DNA of 5,056 nucleotides. Origin: an uncultured Flavobacterium sp. GTDB lineage: Bacteria; Bacteroidota; Bacteroidia; Flavobacteriales; Flavobacteriaceae. Both the position numbers and the translations under genes were made by a program. Location: the NCBI RefSeq assembly GCF_946481155.1, contig NZ_CAMLMK010000143.1, positions 1-5,056 of the forward strand, written 5' to 3'. Below are positions 4,908 through 5,056 of the stretch, one piece after another; position 1 is the stretch's first letter, and every line of letters starts with the position of its first letter. The notes under the pieces were generated by a model. That model was not told where the DNA came from. It did no database searches and saw only the letters and a program-made list of their open reading frames with translations.

Positions 4908-5056
4908 TTAAATCCAGTCTGTCGGATTTTTCAAAACTTCTATCAATTTTTCTTCTGCACTTCCTGCTTCGGGATGATGGTCATACACCCACTGAACGTG
5001 AGGCGGCAAACTCATCAAAATCGACTCAATTCTTCCGTTTGTTTTTAATCCGAACA
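4908..5056 (-). CDS. hemF: Aerobic coproporphyrinogen III oxidase, C-terminal fragment (5' end outside window)
   Basis: The last 48 residues and TAA stop of a gene that enters from the high-coordinate edge. The fragment opens with [18 protein letters not shown] and continues [19 protein letters not shown], which is the conserved C-terminus of oxygen-dependent coproporphyrinogen oxidase: Gly-Leu-Lys-Thr-x-Gly-Arg, the LPP turn, and the Trp-x-Tyr near the end. The enzyme oxidatively decarboxylates two propionates of coproporphyrinogen III to give protoporphyrinogen IX, late in haem synthesis, with molecular oxygen as oxidant, so the organism is likely able to use oxygen. It is followed by hemB, four steps earlier in the same pathway, which supports an operon. 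The catalytic core is outside the window, so intactness cannot be judged. Confidence 0.93.
   Translation of the reverse strand, partial: FGLKTNGRIESILMSLPPHVQWVYDHHPEAGSAEEKLIEVLKNPTDWI

Noticed and set aside
1..5056. Insertion sequences, CRISPR array, tRNA or rRNA genes, toxin-antitoxin pair
   Set aside because: No transposase, spaced identical repeats, or cloverleaf was found. The membrane/HTH pair was considered as a toxin-antitoxin system, but a 158-residue four-helix protein does not resemble known small membrane toxins.

Overview
The window looks like chromosomal DNA of a flavobacterium (Bacteroidota, probably Flavobacteriaceae). The pointers are AT-rich intergenic DNA, no clear Shine-Dalgarno motifs before the starts, a good match to the Bacteroidota promoter pattern TTTG-N20-TAnnTTTG, a typical flavobacterial style in every protein, and short intergenic repeats of a kind I remember from flavobacterial genomes. 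No species can be named. All eight genes lie on the minus strand, so the window reads biologically from high to low coordinates.

High end, 5056 to about 3350: a haem block. The C-terminus of aerobic coproporphyrinogen III oxidase (hemF, cut by the window edge) is followed after 58 nt by complete hemB (porphobilinogen synthase, non-zinc metal-site type). After 81 nt holding an imperfect 16-bp inverted repeat comes a small lipoprotein c-type cytochrome. A strong intrinsic terminator with a UUCG tetraloop ends the block just after the cytochrome. Two genes make haem and the third encodes a protein that carries it.

Middle, 3350 to 2120: a three-gene unit with its own promoter. It holds a four-helix membrane protein of unknown function, a 66-residue Cro/C1-type HTH regulator whose start overlaps the membrane gene by 11 nt, and an O6-alkylguanine-DNA alkyltransferase (MGMT/Ogt) 17 nt further on. 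A TTTACA-TTT-TGTAAA dyad just upstream of the promoter is a candidate operator.

From 2119 to 1924 is a 196-nt gap containing a GC-rich structured block (68% G+C over 2028-2096, by direct count). It resembles a dispersed intergenic repeat that I recall from flavobacterial genomes and is the main non-coding feature here.

Low end, 1923 to 1: a membrane-anchored serine hydrolase of the class C beta-lactamase/esterase fold, then, 52 nt on, a PolB-related DEDDy 3'-5' exonuclease that reaches the window edge.

Most of this is ordinary housekeeping chromosome. No clear new defence or mobile system is visible. The points worth a second look are the non-coding repeats and the membrane protein/HTH/alkyltransferase unit.
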